A DNA stretch of 64,000 nt from GCA-2731375 sp002731375. Its GTDB lineage: Bacteria > Pseudomonadota > Alphaproteobacteria > GCA-2731375. Of this stretch, positions 54,255 through 63,617 are shown piece after piece. The stretch covers positions 26,466-90,465 of the forward strand of contig JASMDX010000003.1 of assembly GCA_030752605.1 (NCBI GenBank), read 5' to 3'. Position numbers and translations under genes: made by a program. The first letter of the stretch is position 1. Every line of letters begins with the position of its first letter. Below the pieces are notes generated by a model. It was not told the DNA's origin. It did no database searches and was given only the letters and a program-made list of their open reading frames with translations.

Positions 54255-55094
54255 CTACCTGCCGGAAAAATTCGGTGCCCGGCGCTCAACGAAATGGGCC
54301 ACGCCTTCCTTGAAATCCTCCGATTCAAAACTTGCCGGCATTTCACTGTTGGCCAGCAGAACGGAATGCTCCAGGGAGTTCAGCATGGCCTGATAAATCT
54401 GCCGCTTCATGATCCGGATGGAGCGGGGAGAGGCCAGCGTGGCCAATTCCTTGGCATAGGCGCGGACCTCGTCCATGAAGCTTTCCATGGGAAAAACCTT
54501 TTGCACCAGGCCTATTTCCTTGGCCTCCCTGGCATCTATCTTGCGCGCCGAGAGGGTCAGGTCGAGGGCGTTGGCGGGTCCGATCAGGGTCGGCAGCATC
54601 CAGGAGATGCCATGCTCGGCGATCAGGCCGCGGCGGGAAAAGGCGGTGGAAAAAACGGCTGCGTCGGAGGCGAAACGGACGTCGCAATAGAGTGACATGA
54701 TCAGGCCCAGGCCCGCCGCCGGGCCATTGATGGCGGCAATGATCGGCTTGGGAACGGTTGGGAAATAGGTGTAGCGCAAACTGTAATCGTTGGACAGGGC
54801 CAAGCCGCCGGGAATTGCGTTGTCCACCGCGCGGACACTATCCGAGGTCCGACCACCGCTGGAGGCGCCTTTTTGGATGTTGTTGAGATTGTTCATATCG
54901 GCTCCGGAGCAGAAACCACGCCCCTCACCTGTCAGGATGATCGCACCCACGTTGTCATCGGCCGAGGCTTCAATCAGGGCGGCGCGGACTTCTCCTTCCA
55001 TCGTGGTTGTCCAGGCATTCAATGCCTTGGGACGGTTCAAGGTGATGGTGGCGATTTTATCGGAGACATCGTAAAGAATTTCGCTGTAAGCCAT
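54255..55094 (-). CDS. Enoyl-CoA hydratase/isomerase family protein
   Basis: A 279-residue crotonase-fold enzyme. IATITLNRPKALNAWTTTM at the start, ILTGEGRGFCSGADMNNL as the first oxyanion-hole segment and NGPAAGLGLIMSLYCDVRFA as the second are characteristic. FSRRGLIAEHGISWMLP carries the acidic active-site position. Probable role: hydration or isomerisation of an enoyl-CoA in fatty-acid or aromatic degradation. Confidence 0.92.
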   Translation of the reverse strand: MAYSEILYDVSDKIATITLNRPKALNAWTTTMEGEVRAALIEASADDNVGAIILTGEGRGFCSGADMNNLNNIQKGASSGGRTSDSVRAVDNAIPGGLALSNDYSLRYTYFPTVPKPIIAAINGPAAGLGLIMSLYCDVRFASDAAVFSTAFSRRGLIAEHGISWMLPTLIGPANALDLTLSARKIDAREAKEIGLVQKVFPMESFMDEVRAYAKELATLASPRSIRIMKRQIYQAMLNSLEHSVLLANSEMPASFESEDFKEGVAHFVERRAPNFSGR

Positions 55095-55162
55095 GACGCT
55101 TTCCTTTGCTGGTTCGATATACTTGGCTGATTTTTAGCCGAGTTTACGCCTTCGGCCGGGAA

Positions 55163-55363
55163 ATGCGAATTAGGAAATTGGACGAGGTCGTGTTGTCGGT
55201 TTTCGGCCTGAAACTGCTGGCCATACCGGCGGTGGTCTAGCTGCTTTACACCCGAGTGTTTCCGATCGATCCGCTGTGGGCCGCCGTGCTAATATCCATC
55301 ATTCTGTCGGTGCTGGTTCTGGCCTTGATGATCGCCAAGCTGGCGCCTGAAGCAGTGGGCTAA
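55163..55363 (+). pseudogene. Small membrane protein interrupted by an amber codon
   Basis: The frame MRIRKLDEVVLSVFGLKLLA runs into TAG at 55238-55240 after 25 codons. It continues in frame as LLYTRVFPIDPLWAAV, then LISIILSVLVLALMIAKL, ending at TAA 55361-55363. Two membrane helices and a coherent continuation past the stop indicate a formerly 66-residue protein with a point mutation (TGG or CAG to TAG). It precedes the SnoaL-like gene by 15 bases. Confidence 0.55.
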
Positions 55364-55378
55364 GGGGATTTTGGCGCC

Positions 55379-55783
55379 ATGACGGAACTGGACGCTGTAT
55401 TATTTGCCAACGAAGCTTTTTACCGCGCCTTCGCGGACCGTGATATGGGCGCCATGACCGAGGTCTGGGCCGAGGATCCGCCGCTTTCCTGCATTCATCC
55501 TGGCTGGGGCCTGTTGGAAGGCCACACGGAAGTGCTGCAAAGCTGGGAAGCCATCCTAGGCAATTCCGAATCACCCACCGTCGCCTTTCTGGCCGCGAAG
55601 GCGCATATACGGGGCGACATGGCCTATGTGCATTGTTTCGAAGAAATTGACGGCAACTATCTAATCGCTACGAATATTTTTGTGCATGAAGGAAGACGTT
55701 GGCGTCTGGTACACCATCAGGCTGGCCCCACCGCGGAAAACCCGCCCTTGGTGGCGGAGGACGAAGACGGCTTGATTAACTAA
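55379..55783 (+). CDS. SnoaL/NTF2-like domain protein
   Basis: A 134-residue single-domain protein. ANEAFYRAFADRDMGAMTEV (helix 1 and 2), DPPLSCIHPGWGLLEGHTEV and the strand WRLVHHQAGPT fit the SnoaL_3/DUF4440 fold, which includes ketosteroid-isomerase relatives and calcium/calmodulin-type association domains. GGGGA bases lie 7 before the ATG. Function unknown. Confidence 0.85.
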   Translation: MTELDAVLFANEAFYRAFADRDMGAMTEVWAEDPPLSCIHPGWGLLEGHTEVLQSWEAILGNSESPTVAFLAAKAHIRGDMAYVHCFEEIDGNYLIATNIFVHEGRRWRLVHHQAGPTAENPPLVAEDEDGLIN

Positions 55784-56096
55784 GCCATGTTTACAGGCCA
55801 GAAAGAGAGACGGCGCTGACCACTTTCATGATCAGCGCCAAAGTGTAGCCGGTTGCCTGAGGGCACGGGTAACCGACTAAAGAGAAAAGCAATGCATCGT
55901 TCCAAGTCGCCGGGCGGTATGCCATTCGACCTCTAAAACTTACTTCGCAAGGCACATGCCAACTTCAAAAAATAGAAAAAATAACTGTTTTTGCCGATTA
56001 ACTTCGGCGTCCAGGATCAATTTGTCCCAGATTGGCGCAAACACCCGTGTAGAATTGAGACAATGCGCCACAATCCGACGTCAGGTCCGTCGCTTT
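55784..56096 (+). other. Intergenic stretch with two hairpins
   Basis: GGCGCTGA (55812-55819) and TCAGCGCC (55832-55839) form a perfect eight-base stem around a 12-base loop. About 15 bases later GGTTGCC and GGTAACC can form a second stem with one G-T pair. No long T-run follows. They are probably the 3' end of the SnoaL-like transcript. The remaining 200 bases show nothing I can support. Confidence 0.4.
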
Positions 56097-56879
56097 TTAG
56101 CCCACCCGCGTCAGCTCCTCCACCGTTTCGATCAGGCGTGCGATGTCGGCAGGCTCCGAAAGCCGGTGATCGCCGCTTTTCGAGAAGGTAACGACGATGT
56201 CGTCGCCTTGCAGACGCTCGACGATATCAAGCGATTGCCGCCATGGCACATCCAGGTCGGCCATGCCGTGCAGGATGCGTACGGGGAAATCAACCGTCAG
56301 GTTGTCCTGCAATACCAAGTGGTTCCGGCCTTCCTCGATCAAATTAATGGTGATGGCATAGGGCTCCTCGGAATATTCGGAGGGCGCGCGATAAACCCCA
56401 TCGCGCGTCAATGTCGCTTTAATCTCGTCGGGAAAGCCATCCCACATACCCAACACAAAATCCGGCGCCGGCGCGATACCAACCAACCCGGCAATACGCT
56501 CCGGGCGGGCCCGTGCCAGCAACAACATGATCCAGCCACCCATGGACGAGCCCACGACGATCTGCGGCCCCTTCGTTGCCTGATCCAAGACCGCCAAGGC
56601 GTCTTCAGCCCACAAGCCGATTGTTCCACTTTCGAATTCAGCATCGGATTGGCCATGACCGCGATAATCAAAACGGGTATATGATCGCCCAGATGCTTGG
56701 CAGGCGGCTTCCAGAGCCAGGGCCTTGGTACCGGTCATGTCCGACATGAAGCCGCCACAAAAGATCACACCAGGGGCGCGACCAGGGCTATGATGGTAGG
56801 CGATCCTGGTGCCATCCTCGCGGCTCAAGAAGTCAGGTTGGACATTGGGCTCGACTTTGGGCTCGGTATCGTTCGTCAT
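56097..56879 (-). CDS. Alpha/beta hydrolase (ABHD10/BEM46-like)
   Basis: A 260-residue serine hydrolase. The nucleophile elbow is GSSMGGW, FCGGFMSDMTGTKA provides the oxyanion region, FDYRGHGQS is a strand-turn motif, and ILHGMADLDVPW and SGDHRLSEP give the catalytic Asp and His. The ATG at 56879 is used; an upstream ATG would overlap the divergent glycosyltransferase. Likely an esterase or thioesterase. Confidence 0.88.
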   Translation of the reverse strand: MTNDTEPKVEPNVQPDFLSREDGTRIAYHHSPGRAPGVIFCGGFMSDMTGTKALALEAACQASGRSYTRFDYRGHGQSDAEFESGTIGLWAEDALAVLDQATKGPQIVVGSSMGGWIMLLLARARPERIAGLVGIAPAPDFVLGMWDGFPDEIKATLTRDGVYRAPSEYSEEPYAITINLIEEGRNHLVLQDNLTVDFPVRILHGMADLDVPWRQSLDIVERLQGDDIVVTFSKSGDHRLSEPADIARLIETVEELTRVG

Positions 56880-56908
56880 AGATGATGCACCATTCGGTAT
56901 AGGTCGGT

Positions 56909-58099
56909 ATGGACAGTACATTGCAATCTAGCATTCAAGCGGACGGCACGGAAGCGGCCCAGGGGACCGCATCCCAGGGACCGCTTGTGCTGCAAGTATT
57001 GCCGGCAATGGAGATGGGCGGGGTGGAGCGGGGAACGGTACAGACCGCCGCCGCACTAACAGCAGCCGGTTGGCGCGCCATGGTGGCCTCATCCGGCGGC
57101 CTAATGACCCATGAACTAAACCGCGCCGGCGCAAGGCATATTGAAATGCCGCTGGCGGCAAAACGGCCCACGCGCATGCTGCGCAACGGCGATGCCCTGG
57201 CCGAGCTGATCAACCGCGAAGGCATCGATCTGGTGCATGCCCGCAGCCGGGGCCCCGCCTGGAGCGCTATGGGCGCGGCACGGCGCACGGGAAAGCCGTT
57301 CGTCACGACCTTTCACAATGCCTACGGCCATAATTGGCTGAAGCATCATTACAACAAGGTGATGGCCAAGGGTGACAAGGTCATCGCCATTTCCGAGTTC
57401 GTGGCAGAACATGTACGCGAGACCTATGGCGTTGATGATGACCGTCTGCTGACGATCCACCGCGGCATTAATACCGACATCTTCGACCCCGCCAGCGTTA
57501 GCGCCGAGCGCATGATCCAGCTTTCCAGATCCTGGCGCCTGTCCGATGGCCGGCCCATGATCATGCTGCCGGGCCGCCTGACCCGTTGGAAAGGGCAGAG
57601 CGTATTGATCGAGGCCTTGGCGATCCTGGGCCGAAAGGATATTTGCTGCGTCCTGGTGGGCGGCGATCAGGGCCGCACGGCCTACCGCGACGAATTAGAG
57701 AAACAGGCGCGTCGCCGGGGTATACACCACGTGCTGCGCGTCGTGGATCACTGCAACGACATGGCGGCGGCCTACATGCTAGCCGATGTCGTCGTGTCCG
57801 CCTCGACCCATCCGGAAGGCTTCGGCCGCATCGCGGTGGAGGCTCAGGCAATGGGCCGCCTGGTGATTGCCACCGATCATGGCGGCAGCCGCGAGACCAT
57901 CTGGCACGGTAAAAACGGCTGGCTTGTGCCGCCCAACGAGCCCGAGGCTATGGCCGCCGCCCTGGAGAGAGCCTTGAGCCTGAACCAGGCGGAGCGCGAG
58001 GCCATGGCGGCCAGTGGCCGCGACAATGTAGAGCAGAATTTTACCGTGACCCTGATGTGTCAGCGTATCCTGGCCGTCTATCAATCCCTGCTGGGCTGA
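56909..58099 (+). CDS. Group 1 (GT4) glycosyltransferase
   Basis: A 396-residue GT-B enzyme. The N-terminal half has LPAMEMGGVERGTVQTAAAL, and the C-terminal half has LPGRLTRWKGQSVLIEALAIL and the E-x7-E motif in HPEGFGRIAVEAQAMG. It is followed after ten bases by a heptosyltransferase-type gene, so both probably act on lipopolysaccharide or another surface glycan. Confidence 0.92.
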   Translation: MDSTLQSSIQADGTEAAQGTASQGPLVLQVLPAMEMGGVERGTVQTAAALTAAGWRAMVASSGGLMTHELNRAGARHIEMPLAAKRPTRMLRNGDALAELINREGIDLVHARSRGPAWSAMGAARRTGKPFVTTFHNAYGHNWLKHHYNKVMAKGDKVIAISEFVAEHVRETYGVDDDRLLTIHRGINTDIFDPASVSAERMIQLSRSWRLSDGRPMIMLPGRLTRWKGQSVLIEALAILGRKDICCVLVGGDQGRTAYRDELEKQARRRGIHHVLRVVDHCNDMAAAYMLADVVVSASTHPEGFGRIAVEAQAMGRLVIATDHGGSRETIWHGKNGWLVPPNEPEAMAAALERALSLNQAEREAMAASGRDNVEQNFTVTLMCQRILAVYQSLLG

Positions 58100-58109
58100 A
58101 TTGATTACC

Positions 58110-59051
58110 ATGGCGGACGAACAAATTCTGGTCATCCGTCATGGCGCCCTGGGCGATCTAGTACAATCCACTGGCCCATTCAAGGCAATCCGTGCGCACC
58201 ACCCAAAGGCCCGGATCACCCTGCTGACCGCTCCCGCCTTTGCCATGTTCATGCACGGCTGCCCCTGGTTCGACCGGGTTTGGCAGGATCACCGGCCGCG
58301 CTGGCATCAATTCATGGGTTGGCTGCATCTGCGCCGCAGACTACGCGGGGCCGGTTTCACTAGGGTCTATGATCTGCAAACCTCGTCCCGTTCCAGCCTG
58401 TATCTGCGTGCCTTCTTCTGCAGCTACCTTGGGGCCGGGCGCCCGGACTGGTCAGGCATCGCGTCCGGTGCCTCGCACCCGCATGACAACCCCGGTCGTG
58501 ATATGATGCATACCCTGGAACGCCAGGCCGAGCAGTTGGCCATGGCGGGGATCGCAAACGTGCCAGCGCCGGATCTTGATTGGGTCGAGGCGGATACCAC
58601 CCGCTTTGAATTGCAGATGCCCTATGCCCTAGTGGTGCCCGGCGGTTCGGTGCATCGCCCGGGCAAACGCTGGCCAGCGGATTATTATCTTGAACTTTGC
58701 CGACGGCTGTTGGCCGTCGATATCCAGCCGGTGCTGATCGGCGGACGGGATGAAATCCATCTGACCGGCGTGCTGTCGGCGCAATGCCCCGGTATCCGCG
58801 ACCTCGCCGATCAGACGAGCATAGAGGATCTGACCGTCCTGGCCCGTGATGCAAAACTGGCGATCGGAAATGACACCGGCCCCATGCATGTCGCCGCCGT
58901 CGCCGGCGTGCCATCGGTGGTATTGTTCTCGGCTGGATCTGATCCAGATCTCTGCGCCCCGCGCGGCGCCAGGGTTCGCACCTTGCGTGAGCCTGATCTG
59001 GCGGCGCTGACGCCGGACCGTGTTTGGGATCTAATCGCAGATAGTCTTTAG
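58110..59051 (+). CDS. GT9-family glycosyltransferase (heptosyltransferase-like)
   Basis: A 313-residue protein from the ATG at 58110 (MADEQILVIRHGALGDLVQS, the GT9 start with the GD dipeptide). VVPGGSVHRPGKRWP and AIGNDTGPMHVAAVAGVPSVV are the family's donor-site motifs. It probably adds heptose or a related sugar to the LPS core at the inner membrane. It overlaps the convergent M48 peptidase gene by 21 bases. Confidence 0.92.
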   Translation: MADEQILVIRHGALGDLVQSTGPFKAIRAHHPKARITLLTAPAFAMFMHGCPWFDRVWQDHRPRWHQFMGWLHLRRRLRGAGFTRVYDLQTSSRSSLYLRAFFCSYLGAGRPDWSGIASGASHPHDNPGRDMMHTLERQAEQLAMAGIANVPAPDLDWVEADTTRFELQMPYALVVPGGSVHRPGKRWPADYYLELCRRLLAVDIQPVLIGGRDEIHLTGVLSAQCPGIRDLADQTSIEDLTVLARDAKLAIGNDTGPMHVAAVAGVPSVVLFSAGSDPDLCAPRGARVRTLREPDLAALTPDRVWDLIADSL

Positions 59052-60101
59052 GGCCTGCCAGGCTTCAGCATTGAGCGCCGGCTGTCTGGCGTCATTTCCA
59101 TCCGTCCCGGCGATGCGTTCCCCCAGCGGAGGGTGACTGCTGAAATAGCCGTGCAGCAAATTTATTTCCGCCGCCTTGTTTTCACGCAGGCGGGTGAAGA
59201 AGCTCGACATACCGGAGATCGACAGCCCAGCCCGCCGTAACAGCTGCCGCCCGGAAGCATCCGCCTGGCGCTCCATGTCCCGGCTATAGCTCAGCAGCAG
59301 CAAGGCGCCACCGACCTCGCTTGCCAATTCGACCAGGGTTGAGCCATCGCCCGTCAGCAGCTTGGCAAGCATGCCGATGCCCATGACGCGCAACGCCATT
59401 TGCGTGGGGTGCCGTTCACTGACATGGGCGATTTCATGGGCCAGCACGGCGGCAATTTCGTCCGCACTTTCAGCCTTAGCCAATAGCCCGCGAAATATGA
59501 CGATGTGGCCACCGGGCAAGGCAAAGGCGTTAACCATATCGCGGTCGGCGACCATGACAGATATCTCCGGTGCCACCGCCAGCCCGGCGGTCAGGTGCCC
59601 CGTCAGTTCAGACAAAGCTGCTGTTCCCGCGCCGCCGTCACATACCTTGGCGCCACCCAGCAACCGGGCCCGAAAGGCCAGACCAATATCCTGCTCCCAA
59701 GCCAACGGAATCATCCGGGCGATCGGCACGGACAACCGGGGTAGGCCTTGCCATAGAAGCAGCCCGAGCAGCACCAACACCAAGACGATGATGCTTGCGT
59801 TCCGGCGAACGTTCGGGTGGGCTAGCCCGGTCAAGAACAGCTGCGGCGCTTGTCGCCGCAACGCTGATATGTGGACGGGATCGCTCAGGCGCATGCGTGC
59901 ATCGGGATCGGTTTCGCAGGTTAGGCGCAAGGACTGCCCTGCGCGCGGTGCCTCAACGGCGCGCAGCTTTTCAAAAGGCCAATGCCGTTCGATTACATCC
60001 GCGTCCGAGGTTATGCGCAAGCCATCGGTGTCAAGCTGCACCGTGACCCAGTGCCGCGCCGCCGTTTTGCCGTCATTGAATTCCTCGTTGCCGCTGATCA
60101 C
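59031..60101 (-). CDS. M48-family zinc metallopeptidase
   Basis: A 356-residue membrane peptidase. An N-terminal cytoplasmic region, one helix (ASIIVLVLVLLGLLLWQGL) and then the peptidase: AFALPGGHIVIFRGLL, AVLAHEIAHVSERH (HExxH) and DMERQADASG (third zinc ligand Glu). It belongs to the group usually paired with DUF898 genes, as here (three bases between genes). A quality-control role in the envelope is the family expectation. Confidence 0.9.
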   Translation of the reverse strand: MISGNEEFNDGKTAARHWVTVQLDTDGLRITSDADVIERHWPFEKLRAVEAPRAGQSLRLTCETDPDARMRLSDPVHISALRRQAPQLFLTGLAHPNVRRNASIIVLVLVLLGLLLWQGLPRLSVPIARMIPLAWEQDIGLAFRARLLGGAKVCDGGAGTAALSELTGHLTAGLAVAPEISVMVADRDMVNAFALPGGHIVIFRGLLAKAESADEIAAVLAHEIAHVSERHPTQMALRVMGIGMLAKLLTGDGSTLVELASEVGGALLLLSYSRDMERQADASGRQLLRRAGLSISGMSSFFTRLRENKAAEINLLHGYFSSHPPLGERIAGTDGNDARQPALNAEAWQALKTICD

Positions 60102-60104
60102 GGC

Positions 60105-60677
60105 TCAGACCGCGCCCAAGTCAAAAGCATCGGCCAAGCCCTCACCGAGGCTTGGTTTTTCCTCGTGGGACTGCTGAACCCAGTCGACATTAATCTCGCC
60201 CATGACGGTCAGATGCTTACAAAAATAGCGAAAGGTCCGCAGCTGCACGAAAGGCTGTCCAAAGCCCAGCGTAAACAGGATGATCAGGCCGTTTATGCAA
60301 ACTAGGCTCGTCAAATTCCAAACCGAGGCATTCATGCGGAATGATAGCCCCTGAAACGATGTTCCGGTGGCGAAGTGGTTCATTTCGCAAGCTTTGTACC
60401 ACAGCATCCCAATCGCGAATGTTAGAGGTCCCGGCAAAAGCAACAGAAGCAACTCAAAAGACAAAGTGTACGGGTTCTTCGTTGTGCCGGGTTCAAGAAA
60501 TGCAAACGCGACTTCTCTCTCTAGTAAGACGGCTATGGCCATGATTCTGGAGGCGTTACCGCGTTGTTCCAGGCGTAGTAAAACCGGTTTTGCGGATTGC
60601 AGAAAATTATTGCTCACAATCGTATTATGAGCGCTTGTTTTACCGCAATGCAAGCCGCCGCTTGACAGTACAGCCAT
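60105..60677 (-). pseudogene. DUF898 membrane protein, N-terminally truncated
   Basis: The last 130 residues match DUF898 proteins: FELLLLLLPGPLTFAIGMLW, NHFATGTSFQGLSFRM, LIILFTLGFGQPFVQLRTFR, and a terminal GEGLADAFDLGAV. Intact family members are about 350 residues with two or more repeated segments and an N-terminal region missing here. The first 60 residues of the open frame show no family pattern. Either a deletion or a frameshift removed the front. It precedes the M48 gene, its normal partner. Confidence 0.6.
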
Positions 60678-60747
60678 TCCGCCTAAGTTGCGCTCACGCT
60701 GCTAAAAGCGGCGAATTCGATGTTTTTTTGCACAGAATGGTTTGAAC

Positions 60748-62664
60748 ATGGTTGCCATCTCATTACCCGATGGAACAGTGCGCCAATATGACGGCGCGGT
60801 AACGGCGGAACAGGTCGCCAACGACATCGGTCCCGGCCTGCGCAAGGCCGCCATCGTGGCCCGCATTGACGGCGAGCTGGCCGATCTGCGTCTGCCGATG
60901 GAGGCGGATGCCCAGCTTGAGATCATCACCCGGCAGAGCGACGAGGCACTGGACATCCTGCGCCACGATTGCGCCCATGTACTGGCCGAGGCGGCCAAGG
61001 AGCTCTGGCCGGAAATTCAGGTCACCATCGGACCGTCGATCGAAAACGGCTTTTTCTATGACTTCTCCAAGCAAGAGCCCTTTACGCCTGAAGACCTGGT
61101 GACCCTGGAAAAACGCATGGTCGAAATTGTCGGCCGCGACGAAGCCATCGAGCGCGAGGTCTGGGAGCGGCAAAAGGCGATCGATTATTTTGCATCAATC
61201 GGTGAGCACTATAAGGCAGAGATCATCGGCGATCTCCCCGAGGACGAGACCATTACGGTTTATCGCCAAGGCGATTTCATTGATTTGTGCCGGGGCCCGC
61301 ATTTACCCTCGACGGGCAAGCTGGGCAACGACGCTTTCAAGCTGATGTCAATTGCCGGGGCCTATTGGCGCGGCGACCACCGCAACGAGATGTTGCAGCG
61401 GATCTACGGCACCTGCTGGCGCAGCAAAAAGGAATTAAAGGCCTATCTGCACCGTCTGGAAGAGGCCGAACAGCGCGACCACCGCCGCCTGGGCCGGGAG
61501 ATGGACCTGTTCCATTTCCAGGAAGAAGCCGCCGGCATGCCGTTTTGGCATCCCAAGGGATGGAGCCTGTATCGCGGCCTGGAGCACTATATGCGCAGAC
61601 GCCTTGAAGATGGCGACTATCTCGAGGTTAAATCGCCACAACTGGTGGATCGGACCCTGTGGGAGAAATCCGGACATTGGGAAAAATTCCGCGAACATAT
61701 GTACACCACGGAATCGGAAGAGCGGATCTTCGCGCTGAAGCCCATGAACTGCCCCGGCCATGTGCAGATCTATCGCCAGCGCTTGAAAAGCTACCGCGAT
61801 CTGCCCCTGCGGCTGGCCGAGTTCGGTTCCTGTCACCGTTACGAGCCGTCCGGCGCCCTGCATGGTCTGATGCGGGTGCGCGCCTTTACCCAGGATGACG
61901 CGCATATCTTTTGCACCGAGGACCAGATCACTTCCGAGAGTCAGATTTTCTGTAACCTACTGCTCTCCATCTACAAGGATCTGGGCTTTGACGAGGTGCA
62001 TGTGAAATTCGCCGACCGGCCGCCTGTGCGCGCCGGCGAGGATGCGGTTTGGGATCAGGCCGAGGACGCCTTGATGACGGCACTGAAGTCAACCGGCCTG
62101 CCCTTTACCATGAACCCGGGCGAAGGCGCCTTTTATGGCCCAAAGCTGGAGTTCGTGCTGCGTGACGCCATCGGACGGGAATGGCAGTGCGGCACCCTGC
62201 AGGTCGATTTTGTCCTTCCAGAGCGCCTGGATGCTACATATGTGGGCGAGGACAACGCCCGCCACCGGCCAGTCATGCTGCACCGGGCCATATTGGGCTC
62301 GTTCGAACGCTTCATCGGCGTTTTGATCGAGCATTACGCGGGCCGCCTGCCCATGTGGCTGTCGCCGGTGCAAGTGGTCCTGGCCACCATTACCAATGAC
62401 GCCGACGGCTATGCCGAGGAAGTGGCCCGGGCCATGCGGGCGGCAGGTTTGCGAGTCGAATTGGATCTGCGCAACGAAAAAATCGGCTACAAGGTGCGGG
62501 AACATTCGTTGGCCAAGGTGCCGGTCATCGCCGCCATTGGCCAGCGCGAGGCGGAGGAGAGCACCCTCGCCCTGCGCCGCCTGGGCGACAAGGGTCAGCA
62601 GGTGGTTGGCCTGGCCGATGCCATTGCCGCACTGTCTAAGGAAGGTGCCGCACCCAGTGCTTGA
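60748..62664 (+). CDS. thrS: Threonyl-tRNA synthetase
   Basis: A 638-residue class II synthetase. An N-terminal TGS domain (VAISLPDGTVRQYDGAV), the editing domain with HDCAHVLAEA and the catalytic core with MNCPGHVQIY and the zinc ligands, RYEPSGALHGLMRVRAFTQDDAHIF, and a C-terminal anticodon-binding domain. The ATG at 60748 gives the normal start; a TTG two codons earlier is possible. Confidence 0.97.
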   Translation: MVAISLPDGTVRQYDGAVTAEQVANDIGPGLRKAAIVARIDGELADLRLPMEADAQLEIITRQSDEALDILRHDCAHVLAEAAKELWPEIQVTIGPSIENGFFYDFSKQEPFTPEDLVTLEKRMVEIVGRDEAIEREVWERQKAIDYFASIGEHYKAEIIGDLPEDETITVYRQGDFIDLCRGPHLPSTGKLGNDAFKLMSIAGAYWRGDHRNEMLQRIYGTCWRSKKELKAYLHRLEEAEQRDHRRLGREMDLFHFQEEAAGMPFWHPKGWSLYRGLEHYMRRRLEDGDYLEVKSPQLVDRTLWEKSGHWEKFREHMYTTESEERIFALKPMNCPGHVQIYRQRLKSYRDLPLRLAEFGSCHRYEPSGALHGLMRVRAFTQDDAHIFCTEDQITSESQIFCNLLLSIYKDLGFDEVHVKFADRPPVRAGEDAVWDQAEDALMTALKSTGLPFTMNPGEGAFYGPKLEFVLRDAIGREWQCGTLQVDFVLPERLDATYVGEDNARHRPVMLHRAILGSFERFIGVLIEHYAGRLPMWLSPVQVVLATITNDADGYAEEVARAMRAAGLRVELDLRNEKIGYKVREHSLAKVPVIAAIGQREAEESTLALRRLGDKGQQVVGLADAIAALSKEGAAPSA

Positions 62665-62853
62665 TCCGATGCCTGATATCCATTCCTGCCCGGGCCGGAT
62701 TATCGACTTGATCACCAAGTGAAATGGATGCTTTATTAATCAAGTAATTACTATTATGTAGCCATTGTTACGGGAATTCGTAACGAGGAACATATGCTGT
62801 GGCGGTTCCAAATGTGGCCGCCGGGTGAAACGAACAATAAGGAGATTACGACA

Positions 62854-63393
62854 ATCGCTCGCCGATTTTATCCGAATACACCGCCCGCCCAATCCGGGCC
62901 GCGCATAAACGAACGCATCGAATCCGATTCCGTTCGACTGGTTGACGAAACGGGAGAGAACGTAGGCGTTGTCAGCCTTGACGATGCCCTGGACCGCGCC
63001 GAGGATGCCGGTCTCGATCTGGTGGAAATCGCGCCAGAGGCAAAGCCGCCGGTCTGCAAGATCCTCGACTATGGTAAGTACAAGTACGAGGCGCAGAAAA
63101 AAGCCAACGAAGCCCGCAAGAAACAAAAGGTCATCGAGGTAAAGGAGATCAAGATGCGGCCCAACATCGACCATCATGACTATGATGTGAAGATGCGGGC
63201 CATGAACAAGTTTCTGGGCGAAGGCGACAAGGTCAAGGTGACCTTGCGTTTCCGGGGCCGGGAAATGGCGCATCAGAATTTGGGTCTGAAGGTCCTCGAG
63301 CGTGTGCGCGACGATCTCGAAAACGTCTCCAAGGTGGAACAATTCCCCAAGATGGAAGGCCGCCAAATGACCATGGTGATCGCACCGCGTTAA
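62854..63393 (+). CDS. infC: Translation initiation factor IF-3, apparent AUC start
   Basis: A 179-residue IF-3. GPRINERIESDSVRLVDETG, the linker EAQKKANEARKKQK and the C-terminal IKMRPNIDHHDYDVKMR are diagnostic. Family members start with xARRPx; here IARRF is preceded by GGAG nine bases before ATC (62854-62856), so I place the start at this AUC codon. The in-frame ATG 60 bases upstream would add 20 unrelated residues and lies before the ribosome-binding site. Non-AUG starts are a known feature of infC autoregulation. Confidence 0.9.
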   Translation: MARRFYPNTPPAQSGPRINERIESDSVRLVDETGENVGVVSLDDALDRAEDAGLDLVEIAPEAKPPVCKILDYGKYKYEAQKKANEARKKQKVIEVKEIKMRPNIDHHDYDVKMRAMNKFLGEGDKVKVTLRFRGREMAHQNLGLKVLERVRDDLENVSKVEQFPKMEGRQMTMVIAPR

Positions 63394-63617
63394 TCGAAGG
63401 GCACCACCTGAAGCTGAGCCACTATTGATCAATGATGTGGTGATGCTGCGGGTAGGCGAATTGACCCGGCCAGGCCAGGATCTGGAATTGGGCCCGTTAT
63501 TTTTTCATAATGAACAAGGCTAACACCTGGCCCTGACGGGACCGTCGGGGGCGGGTAATTAGTCGGCTGTTAAGAAGCGGCTCCGAGCGCAAATAGTGGT
63601 ATTATTACCTGCCATAG

